From positions 1 through 33,768 of the forward strand of contig JAFZLK010000079.1 of the NCBI GenBank assembly GCA_017551515.1: a DNA stretch of 33,768 nt, read 5' to 3'. Both the position numbers and the translations under genes were made by a program. Position 1 is the first letter of the stretch; every line of letters starts with the position of its first letter. The stretch comes from Bacteroidales bacterium (GTDB taxonomy: Bacteria > Bacteroidota > Bacteroidia > Bacteroidales > ML635J-15). Below, piece after piece: positions 1 through 7,472 of this stretch. The notes beneath the pieces were generated by a model. The model did not search any database and was not told the origin of the DNA. It saw nothing but the letters and a program-made list of their open reading frames with translations.

Positions 1-531
1 TACTGGTCCGTCTCCTTCTACAGTAATGGTAATGCCTGTTGAAAGCCCATTTTGTCCATTAATATAGTTATTAATTAATGAAATAGAAAACATGGAAGAA
101 TTTGTTTCTTCATCAATCTCAATTCTAATATTAAGGGGAAATTCACCTGCAATAGTTGGTGTTCCTGTAATACGTACTGTATAAGTACCATTGGCAGCCA
201 TCGGATTTGCACTTGCACATGCTTCAAGCCCATCAGGAAGATTTACAAGTTCGTTCAATGTAATATTATTAATTGTGATAATAATACCAGAACCAAATGA
301 AGAAATACTACCAAAATCAATTGTTGTTGGAATTTTCATGCTCATGCACAGGTCAACAGGTTCTCCGACATGAAGAACAGGGAACTCTACTGGATAAATA
401 GGTATTACGCCTGTAGAATAATCGGCATCGTTTTCATGCGGAGCGCAAGCGATTTCGCAAACCGGCATCTGTGCGAATCCGCAAATTGTCATTGCAAATA
501 CTGCAATTACTGTAAATAAAAATTTTCTCAT
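1..531 (-). CDS. Secreted protein of unknown function, C-terminus outside the window
   Basis: The reading frame opens with ATG at 531 and stays open for 177 codons to the window edge, so the C-terminal part is missing. The first ~20 residues (MRKFLFTVIAVFAMTICGFA-Q) are a typical Sec signal peptide with a cleavage site after GFA. The rest is beta-rich and Thr/Ile/Asn-rich. A stretch around residues 115-135 (ITGTPTIAGEF) resembles the end of a putative Ig-like domain found in bacterial surface proteins. Two cysteines lie close together near residues 25-29. In this phylum such proteins often end in a T9SS sorting domain, but that end is not visible here. Function is not recognised. The start is chosen because it gives the signal peptide directly, and a promoter-like site lies upstream. 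Confidence 0.75.
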   Translation of the reverse strand, partial: MRKFLFTVIAVFAMTICGFAQMPVCEIACAPHENDADYSTGVIPIYPVEFPVLHVGEPVDLCMSMKIPTTIDFGSISSFGSGIIITINNITLNELVNLPDGLEACASANPMAANGTYTVRITGTPTIAGEFPLNIRIEIDEETNSSMFSISLINNYINGQNGLSTGITITVEGDGPV

Positions 532-608
532 CTATTATAAATTTAACGTATTTCCAACTATAATTACTGTCATCTCAACCTTCCTCAAAATCCCCAAAAG
601 CAACATCG

Positions 609-644
609 CAAATCTACAAAATTTCTAATATTTAGATAAATATT
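609..644 (-). promoter_or_regulatory. Putative Bacteroidota -7 element with upstream AT palindrome
   Basis: Read on the minus strand, 616-609 is TAGATTTG, a perfect match to TAnnTTTG. It would give a leader of roughly 70-75 nt for the gene starting at 531. No clear -33 TTG is seen. In its place, 627-644 is an 8-bp perfect inverted repeat (AATATTTA, two bases, TAAATATT), which could be a regulator site or simply AT-rich sequence between genes. Confidence 0.4.
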
Positions 645-672
645 TTGTGTATTATTGTAACTTTACAATCCA

Positions 673-2085
673 TCATTCAAATGTCTTCTCCTCCACCTCA
701 AATATTTCGAATCGGCTCTTTTCCTTCCAGTATTTTTCTATCGCAATGCGACGAATCTCACTCCAATAGACATCCGATTCCAAACCGTGCTTCTGTATCA
801 AAGCCATCACATCCGAGGCTATTTCGCGCTTTACATCATCCTTCACATTGAAAAGCAACTTGCGACCATTATATGTCGCTACTGCAGAAGGGCTAACTTC
901 ACCATCAGAGGAAATCGTTATCGCGCCATAGCCCAAGGTTGTCCCCGCCCCTATCTGCAAACCATCGTTGAGACAACTAATAGGCGGTTCGGAACCTGCA
1001 TTTGAAACAATACTCACCTCGTCTAAACCTACATGCAGATATTCCAAAATCCGCAATCCCATCTTTGCGCCAATTATGGAATAAATGCCCAAGTGCGAGT
1101 GCATTTCGGATGTCAGCAACACCAATTTGTACTCGGTGTAACCATATTTTGCCAAGATTTGTTCTGCCAATGGCACCACATCTGCCGAAAGCATAGAACC
1201 ACTTCGTGGCATTTCAGTTATAATCACACCTTTTTCAGTCTCCACAGCATTCAAAACCCGTGTGGCAATAACATCAAAATATGCATCCTGCTTTGGTCGC
1301 AAAACCGAAAAGCCCTGTCCTCCAGCCGACTCCTCAAACAATTCGGGATAAAGTATGTAGAAAGGTAGCAAATCGTCACAAAACCTAACCGAGGAAAACT
1401 TTTGCCCTTCATAAAAACTTGCAAAAGTCCGCGCATAGGGAGTTGCTATTTCGGGCAAGAGAGACAAAAAATCATCGGGATACAGCACATTGCCAGCATC
1501 AAGCACCTTGATTTTCAATCCAGATGTAGCAAGTTTGTTGAAAGCCCACTTATCCAGATTGTAATTGTACCCGCAAGGCAAATGCTTGTCGTTAGTGCGC
1601 GATGTCCACACAACGTATGTAATTTTTGTCATGACCTCGGGATGTTTCTCAACAAGATCGGCGAGGTTTGTCAAAGGCCCCATTGCCACATATATCACAG
1701 GCTTGCGACTATTAACTATTGCATCATACAAAGCATTAGCCCGAACTTCGGGACCTTGTATAAGATGTTTTTTCCAAAAGTCTATAGCATCGTTACAATC
1801 CTTCTTGTACGACTTGGGATTCAGACCTTTACCGAGCATTATGCCCTCGTGATGGAACTCTGCCAACAACGACGAAAGGCATTTTGCTGAATTTTCGGCA
1901 TCAAGTACACCGCCAGACGACTGCACTGCATTAATGTTGAAGTCGCGAGATGCCATGAAATAAGTGAGCGCACGAAAATCGTCCATGCCACAGTCGGTGT
2001 CAATTACCACATTATACTTTGCCCGCTGATGCGCCGAAGCATCGGGAGACACAAATAACAACAGCAAAAAGAGACAAACAACCAT
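673..2085 (-). CDS. Periplasmic nucleoside hydrolase fused to FmdE-like domain
   Basis: This 470-residue protein starts with a signal peptide (about residues 1-18, ending ASA). Residues ~24-285 are an inosine/uridine-preferring nucleoside hydrolase domain, which cleaves the N-glycosidic bond of (deoxy)ribonucleosides. The calcium-binding DxDxxxDD motif is at 29-36, VAMGPLTNL at 133-141, and an N-x-N-x-D element near 174-178. Where many family members have His-Asp, I read Cys236-Asp237, as recalled for the Cys-type subgroup; this alignment is tentative. Residues ~318-430 look like the FmdE domain: His329-Ser-His331-Leu-Gly, Cys371, Asp374 and GTTLGYGA at 381-388. The usual GHxCPG is changed to HSHLG. 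It follows ybeY by 13 bp and is probably the last gene of that operon. The hydrolase domain is near certain; the FmdE assignment is likely. Confidence 0.8.
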   Translation of the reverse strand: MVVCLFLLLLFVSPDASAHQRAKYNVVIDTDCGMDDFRALTYFMASRDFNINAVQSSGGVLDAENSAKCLSSLLAEFHHEGIMLGKGLNPKSYKKDCNDAIDFWKKHLIQGPEVRANALYDAIVNSRKPVIYVAMGPLTNLADLVEKHPEVMTKITYVVWTSRTNDKHLPCGYNYNLDKWAFNKLATSGLKIKVLDAGNVLYPDDFLSLLPEIATPYARTFASFYEGQKFSSVRFCDDLLPFYILYPELFEESAGGQGFSVLRPKQDAYFDVIATRVLNAVETEKGVIITEMPRSGSMLSADVVPLAEQILAKYGYTEYKLVLLTSEMHSHLGIYSIIGAKMGLRILEYLHVGLDEVSIVSNAGSEPPISCLNDGLQIGAGTTLGYGAITISSDGEVSPSAVATYNGRKLLFNVKDDVKREIASDVMALIQKHGLESDVYWSEIRRIAIEKYWKEKSRFEIFEVEEKTFE

Positions 2086-2098
2086 GCGACAATGAGAC

Positions 2099-2551
2099 TT
2101 ATTGCTGCTTCATGTCTTTCAGCCACTTGCAGCTACTGAATCCGGACATCGCCAGACACCTGTCCTCGGCAGCCCGCATCTCCTTCTGCCCATCAGGTGT
2201 CTTGTCGTCGTAGCCAAGCAGATGCAATATTGCATGAATTATAACCCTGAATATTTCCGTATCTTCCGTTCCGTATGTCTTGGCATTTTCCGCCACCCTG
2301 TCAACACTGATGTACACCTCAGCCGACACCTTGTTGCCTTCGCTGTTGTCGAAAGTTATTACATCCGTATAGTAGTCGTGCTTCAGAAATTCGTTGTTCA
2401 TCTTCAACAAATATTCGTCGGAACAAAAAACATACGCTATCTTACCCACGGATTTTTTGTGAGACTCTACAACATCCTTAATCCACTTCTTGAGAGCAAT
2501 GTACTTTACTCTCGGCTTTTCAACATCTTCACAGAAAAATTCAATTGCCAT
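2099..2551 (-). CDS. ybeY: Endoribonuclease YbeY (rRNA maturation)
   Basis: At 150 residues this is a normal length for YbeY, a cytoplasmic single-strand-specific metallo-endoribonuclease involved in 16S rRNA 3'-end processing and ribosome quality control. The metal site is visible as His106-x3-His110-x5-Asp116 in HAILHLLGYDD. The last ligand is Asp rather than His, which is usual in Bacteroidota. The strand before it, around ITFDNSEG (65-72), matches the family's YxTDVLSFP region. The start codon lies two bases after the stop of the DUF4175 gene, indicating translational coupling. The stop is 13 bp before the nucleoside hydrolase start. Confidence 0.93.
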   Translation of the reverse strand: MAIEFFCEDVEKPRVKYIALKKWIKDVVESHKKSVGKIAYVFCSDEYLLKMNNEFLKHDYYTDVITFDNSEGNKVSAEVYISVDRVAENAKTYGTEDTEIFRVIIHAILHLLGYDDKTPDGQKEMRAAEDRCLAMSGFSSCKWLKDMKQQ

Positions 2552-2553
2552 AA

Positions 2554-5500
2554 TCAGTTATCCTTTAAATTCTTTAAATATTCCTTGTATTTGTTCTTAT
2601 AATAGTCCTTTAACTTCAAGTTCGAAACCTGAAGCAGTTCGTTGAACCTAATCTCACTTTCCTTTTCCTCAAACGCCTTGTCGGGATTACTGAGCTTGTA
2701 CTCCTTCGCCTCGTTCGACTTGCGTTTTTGCTCGGTTTCACGCTCGTTCTGACTGTTTTCGGCCTGAAGCAAACGCGTAATTATCTGTTCCTGACGATTG
2801 ACGGTCTGCTGGGTAATATTGCGGTTTACCAAATCCTTTATATTCTGTTCAATCATCTTGTTTGCTTCCTTCAAGTACTTGGCTGCATCGGGACTAAGTT
2901 CTCCGTTCATCATGTCGTTCATCATCTTCTGCATCATCTCCTGTTGCATGAGCATCTTTGCCAACTGCTCGCCATATTGTCCCTGCTGACCGCCCTTCTT
3001 CATCTGGTCGAGCATCTGCTGCATCTGCTGTTTCATCTGCTGCTGCATATCGCGCATCTGCCCCATCTGCTTCTGCTGGGGCTGTCCCTGTCCTTTGTTC
3101 TTGCACTTGTTGCAACTTGAACTCGAATTGCTTTGCATCTGCATCTGCTGCTGTTGCATCTGATCAAGGGCTTCTGAAAGAAGCAAAGCAAGATTATTAG
3201 CCGATGTAAGTACTTTCTGCTGAGATGTCTGCGCCTGATACTTCTGCGAATTACCCAGATGATCCATAATTGCGGCCAACTCCTTTCGGATGTTCATCAC
3301 TTCTGGTGAAACCATTGACGAAAGTCCAGGCACTCGCGCCGACAACGCATTCAGCGAATCCCTGATTACCGAGAAATTGTCGGTAAGGTTCTTCTGGCGC
3401 ACAACATATTCCTTGTATTGCGGAGACTTGTACGACAATGGTTTCATTCCCGACATAATATCCTCCTGATCGAACGAGAATGTAAGCACATTTTCAAGCA
3501 ACTGCTTTATATCGTCCATGTTCTCACCGTTTTCCTCCATCTCCATCTGCGCCATCATAGAATTCATCTTCTGCGAAAGTTCCTGCATCTTCTGCGAACT
3601 GTTCTTCTGCTTGTCCGATGCCTTGTTGTTCTTGTTGTCCTGCAAGTCTTCGCCAGCCTGCTGCATTTCGTTTGAGATGTCATTCATGTCGTTCTTGAAA
3701 TCCTGCAAAGGCATCGGTTCCTTCAGGTCGGAATTCTTTTCCAAAGTCTTTTCGTATTCCTCCTTCAGTTTGTCGAATTGCTCATTCAATTCACTTTGCT
3801 CCTTCTTCAGTTCCTCCTGCGATTTGCTCTTATCCTTGGTTTCCTCAGCAAGTTTCTTTTCCTTTTCTGCTAGATTTTCCATTTGGTCGGCAATGCTCTT
3901 CACGCGCTCCTCCACTTCCGAGCGTTTAAGCAATTCGAGAGTGTTGTCCATGTTCTGCTCCATCTCCTCAACCGACATCTTGAATTCCTCCGACTTCTTG
4001 AAAAACTCGTCCTTGTTGAAATTCTCCATGAGCTTCTTCATCTCCTCAATCATCTGACGCATCTCATCGGTCATGAGGTTTTCCATGAGACTGTTGATTT
4101 CTGCCTGTTTCTTCAACAAATCCTCGCTCTTGGAGAACTGCTCCTTGTACTGCTGAAGCTGGTTCTGCTCGTCCTTTATCTGCTCCATCAAACTTTCGAG
4201 CTGGTCTTCCTTGTCAAGAATGTCCTGCATGATTTGCGAACGATCGTATGGCGAAAGGTTCTCGTTTACAAGTTTACGCTTCAGTTCATCGATGCTTTTC
4301 TTGATGTCCTCGCTTATTTTCTTAGCTTCATCAATCTTGTTTTCGGTCTCGCTGTTGGTCTCGTCACTCATGTCCTGCAAGTCCTGAGCCGATGGAATGT
4401 TATATTCCATAACCTTCGACTTCGCCGTTTTTGGACCACTGTAACCATCGTTGTCGGCAACCTCAAAGTAATATGTAAGCCTGTTGCCTGTATGTTCAAG
4501 AGTAGAAAAATCAACCGCATAGTAGAAATCCTGCGAATTTAGCCTCTGCGAGAACTGCACCTGCGACTTCTGTATTTCCGTTTCGCCATCAAAGCAGCGG
4601 AATGTAAGACGAGTAAAACCGTAGTCGTCATCAATTGCTCCCTTGAAATAAATTATTGCAGGATTTGTGCTGTCGTTGGCTTCATTTACGACAATAGTCG
4701 GATAAAGGTCGGGAACCACGCGAACATGATATTTTATGTCAACCATTTCGCTGAAATACTCGTTGGAGACAAAAAGCATATAGTCGCCACCCGAAGTAAT
4801 ACGCTTCGACACTGTGTATTCGTTTCTTTCTTTCACTGTCGGCAAAACTATACTGTCGAAAACAATTGCAAGCGAATCAAGATTAGCCGTACCAAAAGTC
4901 CACACAACATTCGAACCGACAGGCACCTCAATGTCTCCTGAATTTTTCACTTCAACATCTTCCAATCCAGTGTAAGCCATTGGCTTAATATTTATCTTGA
5001 AATCAAGAATCAGCGGTGCAGGCATAACGCTTACCTCGTAGTCCTTTGACTCCACATCCTGAGCCGTGAAATAGAACTTAAAGGAATTGTTCAATGTCTT
5101 GAAATCGTACTTGAAGGTTGATGCCGATTGCTTTTCCATGTAGAACGAATTGCCGCCGAAATTTATCATCACATGCTCCGGCACATACTGTCCTTCCACA
5201 CGCAAATTCACGGTGAAATCATCTCCCTGACGGACCTGCAAGGTGTCGTTCTCAAGTATAAACGAGAACGGTGCGGGCATCTCGAAATGCTCGTCGTACT
5301 TCACTATTCGCTCCGTCCCTTCGGTGACAATCGCAGGTTTGAACGAAATTATAAGAACAAACACAAGCACAACCGGAGCCAAATACACAAGGTACTTGAC
5401 ATTCTTCTTTATCTTGATTGCCGAAAGGAAAGGAATCGGCGAGAGTTTCTCAATTCTCTGTGAAATACTTGCATAAATAAGGTCACGAGTCTCAGGATTT

Positions 5501-5862
5501 TCGTTTAGCAAAGAATTGAGTTCCAATGTATTCTGCAACTTGTCCGACACTTCTGGGAAATGCTTTCCCAAAATACGGCTTGCCTCGGCGTACGAAATGC
5601 GCTTGCCAATTTTCATCAGTTTTAGCAAAGGCCAAAGAATCATTGTAAAGAATACAATGGCATACAAAGTTATCGAACTGACAAACAGCGCAGTACGGAA
5701 TGATGATGAAAACCTGCCGTAATATTCAGCAATAATGACAATCAGATACCACAATCCCGAAATGGCGAGTGCAAGTATAACACCTTTTACCATCTTGTTC
5801 AGATAGTATTTCCTGATAAACTTATCAAGTTTGGAAATCAATATGTTATATCCTGTTTCCAT
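2554..5862 (-). CDS. DUF4175-family giant membrane-anchored coiled-coil protein
   Basis: The product has 1102 residues, a typical length for the DUF4175 proteins of Bacteroidota, whose function is not established. Two hydrophobic helices lie near residues 22-48 and 58-82, and a third near 157-177, so the large remainder is probably periplasmic. Residues ~185-480 look beta-rich, with repeated Ig-like segments. Residues ~490-760 are a long charged coiled coil rich in E, K and Q. Residues ~880-1000 are a Met/Gln-rich low-complexity region with a CNKC motif. The C-terminus is again helical and charged. It is the first gene of a run with ybeY and the nucleoside hydrolase. The start follows a promoter-like element directly downstream of the previous gene's terminator. 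The family call is strong; the role is unknown. Confidence 0.85.
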   Translation of the reverse strand: METGYNILISKLDKFIRKYYLNKMVKGVILALAISGLWYLIVIIAEYYGRFSSSFRTALFVSSITLYAIVFFTMILWPLLKLMKIGKRISYAEASRILGKHFPEVSDKLQNTLELNSLLNENPETRDLIYASISQRIEKLSPIPFLSAIKIKKNVKYLVYLAPVVLVFVLIISFKPAIVTEGTERIVKYDEHFEMPAPFSFILENDTLQVRQGDDFTVNLRVEGQYVPEHVMINFGGNSFYMEKQSASTFKYDFKTLNNSFKFYFTAQDVESKDYEVSVMPAPLILDFKINIKPMAYTGLEDVEVKNSGDIEVPVGSNVVWTFGTANLDSLAIVFDSIVLPTVKERNEYTVSKRITSGGDYMLFVSNEYFSEMVDIKYHVRVVPDLYPTIVVNEANDSTNPAIIYFKGAIDDDYGFTRLTFRCFDGETEIQKSQVQFSQRLNSQDFYYAVDFSTLEHTGNRLTYYFEVADNDGYSGPKTAKSKVMEYNIPSAQDLQDMSDETNSETENKIDEAKKISEDIKKSIDELKRKLVNENLSPYDRSQIMQDILDKEDQLESLMEQIKDEQNQLQQYKEQFSKSEDLLKKQAEINSLMENLMTDEMRQMIEEMKKLMENFNKDEFFKKSEEFKMSVEEMEQNMDNTLELLKRSEVEERVKSIADQMENLAEKEKKLAEETKDKSKSQEELKKEQSELNEQFDKLKEEYEKTLEKNSDLKEPMPLQDFKNDMNDISNEMQQAGEDLQDNKNNKASDKQKNSSQKMQELSQKMNSMMAQMEMEENGENMDDIKQLLENVLTFSFDQEDIMSGMKPLSYKSPQYKEYVVRQKNLTDNFSVIRDSLNALSARVPGLSSMVSPEVMNIRKELAAIMDHLGNSQKYQAQTSQQKVLTSANNLALLLSEALDQMQQQQMQMQSNSSSSCNKCKNKGQGQPQQKQMGQMRDMQQQMKQQMQQMLDQMKKGGQQGQYGEQLAKMLMQQEMMQKMMNDMMNGELSPDAAKYLKEANKMIEQNIKDLVNRNITQQTVNRQEQIITRLLQAENSQNERETEQKRKSNEAKEYKLSNPDKAFEEKESEIRFNELLQVSNLKLKDYYKNKYKEYLKNLKDN

Positions 5863-5879
5863 TTCAAATTCAAATCAAG

Positions 5880-5887
5880 CAAAAATA
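5880..5887 (-). promoter_or_regulatory. Putative -7 element for the DUF4175-ybeY operon
   Basis: On the minus strand 5887-5880 reads TATTTTTG, fitting TAnnTTTG, 18 bp before the ATG at 5862. No TTG is found at the expected distance because that space is taken by the preceding terminator hairpin, so the assignment is weak. Confidence 0.35.
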
Positions 5888-5888
5888 G

Positions 5889-5931
5889 TAAAAAAAAGAA
5901 AGCCGATAGAAAAAAATCTATTGGCTTTCTA
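5889..5931 (-). terminator. Strong intrinsic terminator after the InlB-repeat lipoprotein
   Basis: Positions 5930-5917 and 5910-5897 form a 14-bp stem with one mismatch (AGAAAGCC...GGCTTTCT on the minus strand). The loop is AT-only, and a run of T residues follows on the minus strand. It lies 35 bp beyond the stop of the gene at 5966. A-rich sequence on the other side makes it potentially bidirectional. Confidence 0.8.
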
Positions 5932-5965
5932 TTTTTTAGAAAAGTATTAAGAAAAATATACTTAA

Positions 5966-7393
5966 TTACTTAGTGGGATTGCATACAGCCCGCACAAGGA
6001 GACCTCTATAACGATAGCTAACATTCGCGTATGAATTTTCAGAACCGACAACAAGGCAATACGCCATATAAGGCTCGTTGGCTGTATTCAGCGAACTTGT
6101 CCAATAATAACATGCATTGGACTCAACCACAGTTTCCAAATGACGATAACCGTTTGCCGGCAGGAAAATGCTGTTTCCATTAGGTCCTGTAAACTTGTAT
6201 CCTGCTACTCCGCCCTGCGTTACAGCTACATGGGTGCAATTGTCAAAAAGTTCATCCATCTCATTGCGCGTTGGTGTACGCCATCCTGCGCCCCATCTTG
6301 ATGTGGCAGCATCGTCAACAGATTCGAGTGTGGTCAAATTGTCGACATAACCGTTGTTACCATAATACGACACGTTGCAATACTTGGTCAATTGATCATA
6401 AGAATAGTTGGAATATTGATAATTATCCCAAAAATAGCTATACTTTGAAGCTGTTTCGCCCCAAGCAACTGGTTCGCCGTAACCTTCCGGCACCGTAGCT
6501 CCTACATTGCAGGTAGCCCACTTTAAACCACTTGGCAAACCAAGGTCAACATAGGCATGCCCGTTCAACTCACCTTCGTCTTGCGTACCGCCATTTGATC
6601 TCCACTGAGCATACAAAGTAATACTTTCGTAAATTACTATATCCTGCTCATCATAATAAAACAAACCAGAACCATCAGCTGCAGTAGTCCATTTTACGAA
6701 AGAATAGCCATTGCGAGTGAAAGCATTAGCGGTTAACTCCTGTCTTACTCCGCTTTGGAATGTCTGCGGCTGCATAGTGCCAGTTCCACCATTTGCATTA
6801 AATGTAACAATAACATTTACAGGATCTGGCGTGTCTTCCGTCCACTTTGCGTACAAAGTCATATCCGAGTTAACCGTTATTTCTTGTCCATCAATATACA
6901 AGCCCTCACCATCTGGAACTGTATCCCAACAATAAAAACTATAGTTTTCACGAGTGAAAGCATTCATTGTAAGAGCCTGCACAACATCTTTTGTGAATGT
7001 TTGTGGCTGCATTGTTCCGGTTCCTCCATTAGCATCAAAAGTAACAGTAAAAGTAATTCCTGTTGTATCACTTGGATGCAAAATGCTATCGGCTATCCAC
7101 TGTGCATAAAGTGTCATGTCGGAAGTTACCTTTATCCTCTGCTTGTCGGTATATGCCGTGCCTGTGCTGTCCTGCATGGTATTCCATCCCGTAAAACCAT
7201 ATCCGTCACGCGTAAACGTATTTGCAGACAAAGCCTCTTCGACACCTTCGTCGAATATTTGCGAACTCATTTGTCCTTCCCCACCATTAGCATCGAAAGA
7301 CACGGTATAAGTTCTCGTTTCAAAATCACATCCACTAAACGCCATCATTCCCACTACGGAAACTACGGCAAAAAGAATGAAAAATTTTCTCAT
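5966..7393 (-). CDS. Surface lipoprotein with three InlB B-repeats and a Fibrobacter-major-type domain
   Basis: Starting at 7393 rather than at the further upstream ATG (7423) gives 475 residues with a clean lipoprotein signal. The hydrophobic stretch MRKFFILFAVVSVVGMMAF is followed by SGC, with Cys22 as the lipidation site. Three InlB B-repeats (Listeria-Bacteroides repeat) follow at about residues 27-98, 114-185 and 192-263. Each has the form F(D/N)ANGG-G-M--Q-F...LYA(Q/K)W. Residues ~280-475 carry the domain typical of Fibrobacter succinogenes paralogous proteins (VDLGLPSGLKWATCNVGA, AWGET, RTPTRNEM, ANGYR, RGLLVRAVC). This points to an outer-surface adhesin or binding protein; no ligand can be inferred. 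It is a paralogue of the protein at 26092-26988, which has only one repeat. Confidence 0.85.
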   Translation of the reverse strand: MRKFFILFAVVSVVGMMAFSGCDFETRTYTVSFDANGGEGQMSSQIFDEGVEEALSANTFTRDGYGFTGWNTMQDSTGTAYTDKQRIKVTSDMTLYAQWIADSILHPSDTTGITFTVTFDANGGTGTMQPQTFTKDVVQALTMNAFTRENYSFYCWDTVPDGEGLYIDGQEITVNSDMTLYAKWTEDTPDPVNVIVTFNANGGTGTMQPQTFQSGVRQELTANAFTRNGYSFVKWTTAADGSGLFYYDEQDIVIYESITLYAQWRSNGGTQDEGELNGHAYVDLGLPSGLKWATCNVGATVPEGYGEPVAWGETASKYSYFWDNYQYSNYSYDQLTKYCNVSYYGNNGYVDNLTTLESVDDAATSRWGAGWRTPTRNEMDELFDNCTHVAVTQGGVAGYKFTGPNGNSIFLPANGYRHLETVVESNACYYWTSSLNTANEPYMAYCLVVGSENSYANVSYRYRGLLVRAVCNPTK

Positions 7394-7399
7394 ATTATT

Positions 7400-7432
7400 C
7401 AAATTTAAAGCCGCGCAAAGCATTGCGCGGCT
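7400..7432 (-). promoter_or_regulatory. Perfect GC-rich hairpin and -7 element directly before the lipoprotein start
   Basis: 7409-7418 and 7423-7432 are perfect inverted repeats (AGCCGCGCAA / TTGCGCGGCT) with a 4-nt loop. The structure lies 40 bp after the S46 peptidase stop and 15 bp before the next ATG. On the minus strand it is followed by TTTAAATTT, a poor U-tract, so it may be a weak terminator, an attenuator or a REP unit. The minus-strand octamer at 7407-7400, TAAATTTG, fits TAnnTTTG. It would start transcription almost at the ATG, with the hairpin occupying the -33 region. Confidence 0.5.
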
Positions 7433-7472
7433 ACATATTATACATTATTAATTATCAATTGTCCATTAAATA

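Noticed and set aside
3883..4542. 219-codon plus-strand frame opposite the DUF4175 gene
   Set aside because: It is antisense to a long, well-supported coding region; its Leu/His-rich translation is the mirror of the coiled-coil codons and it has no domain.
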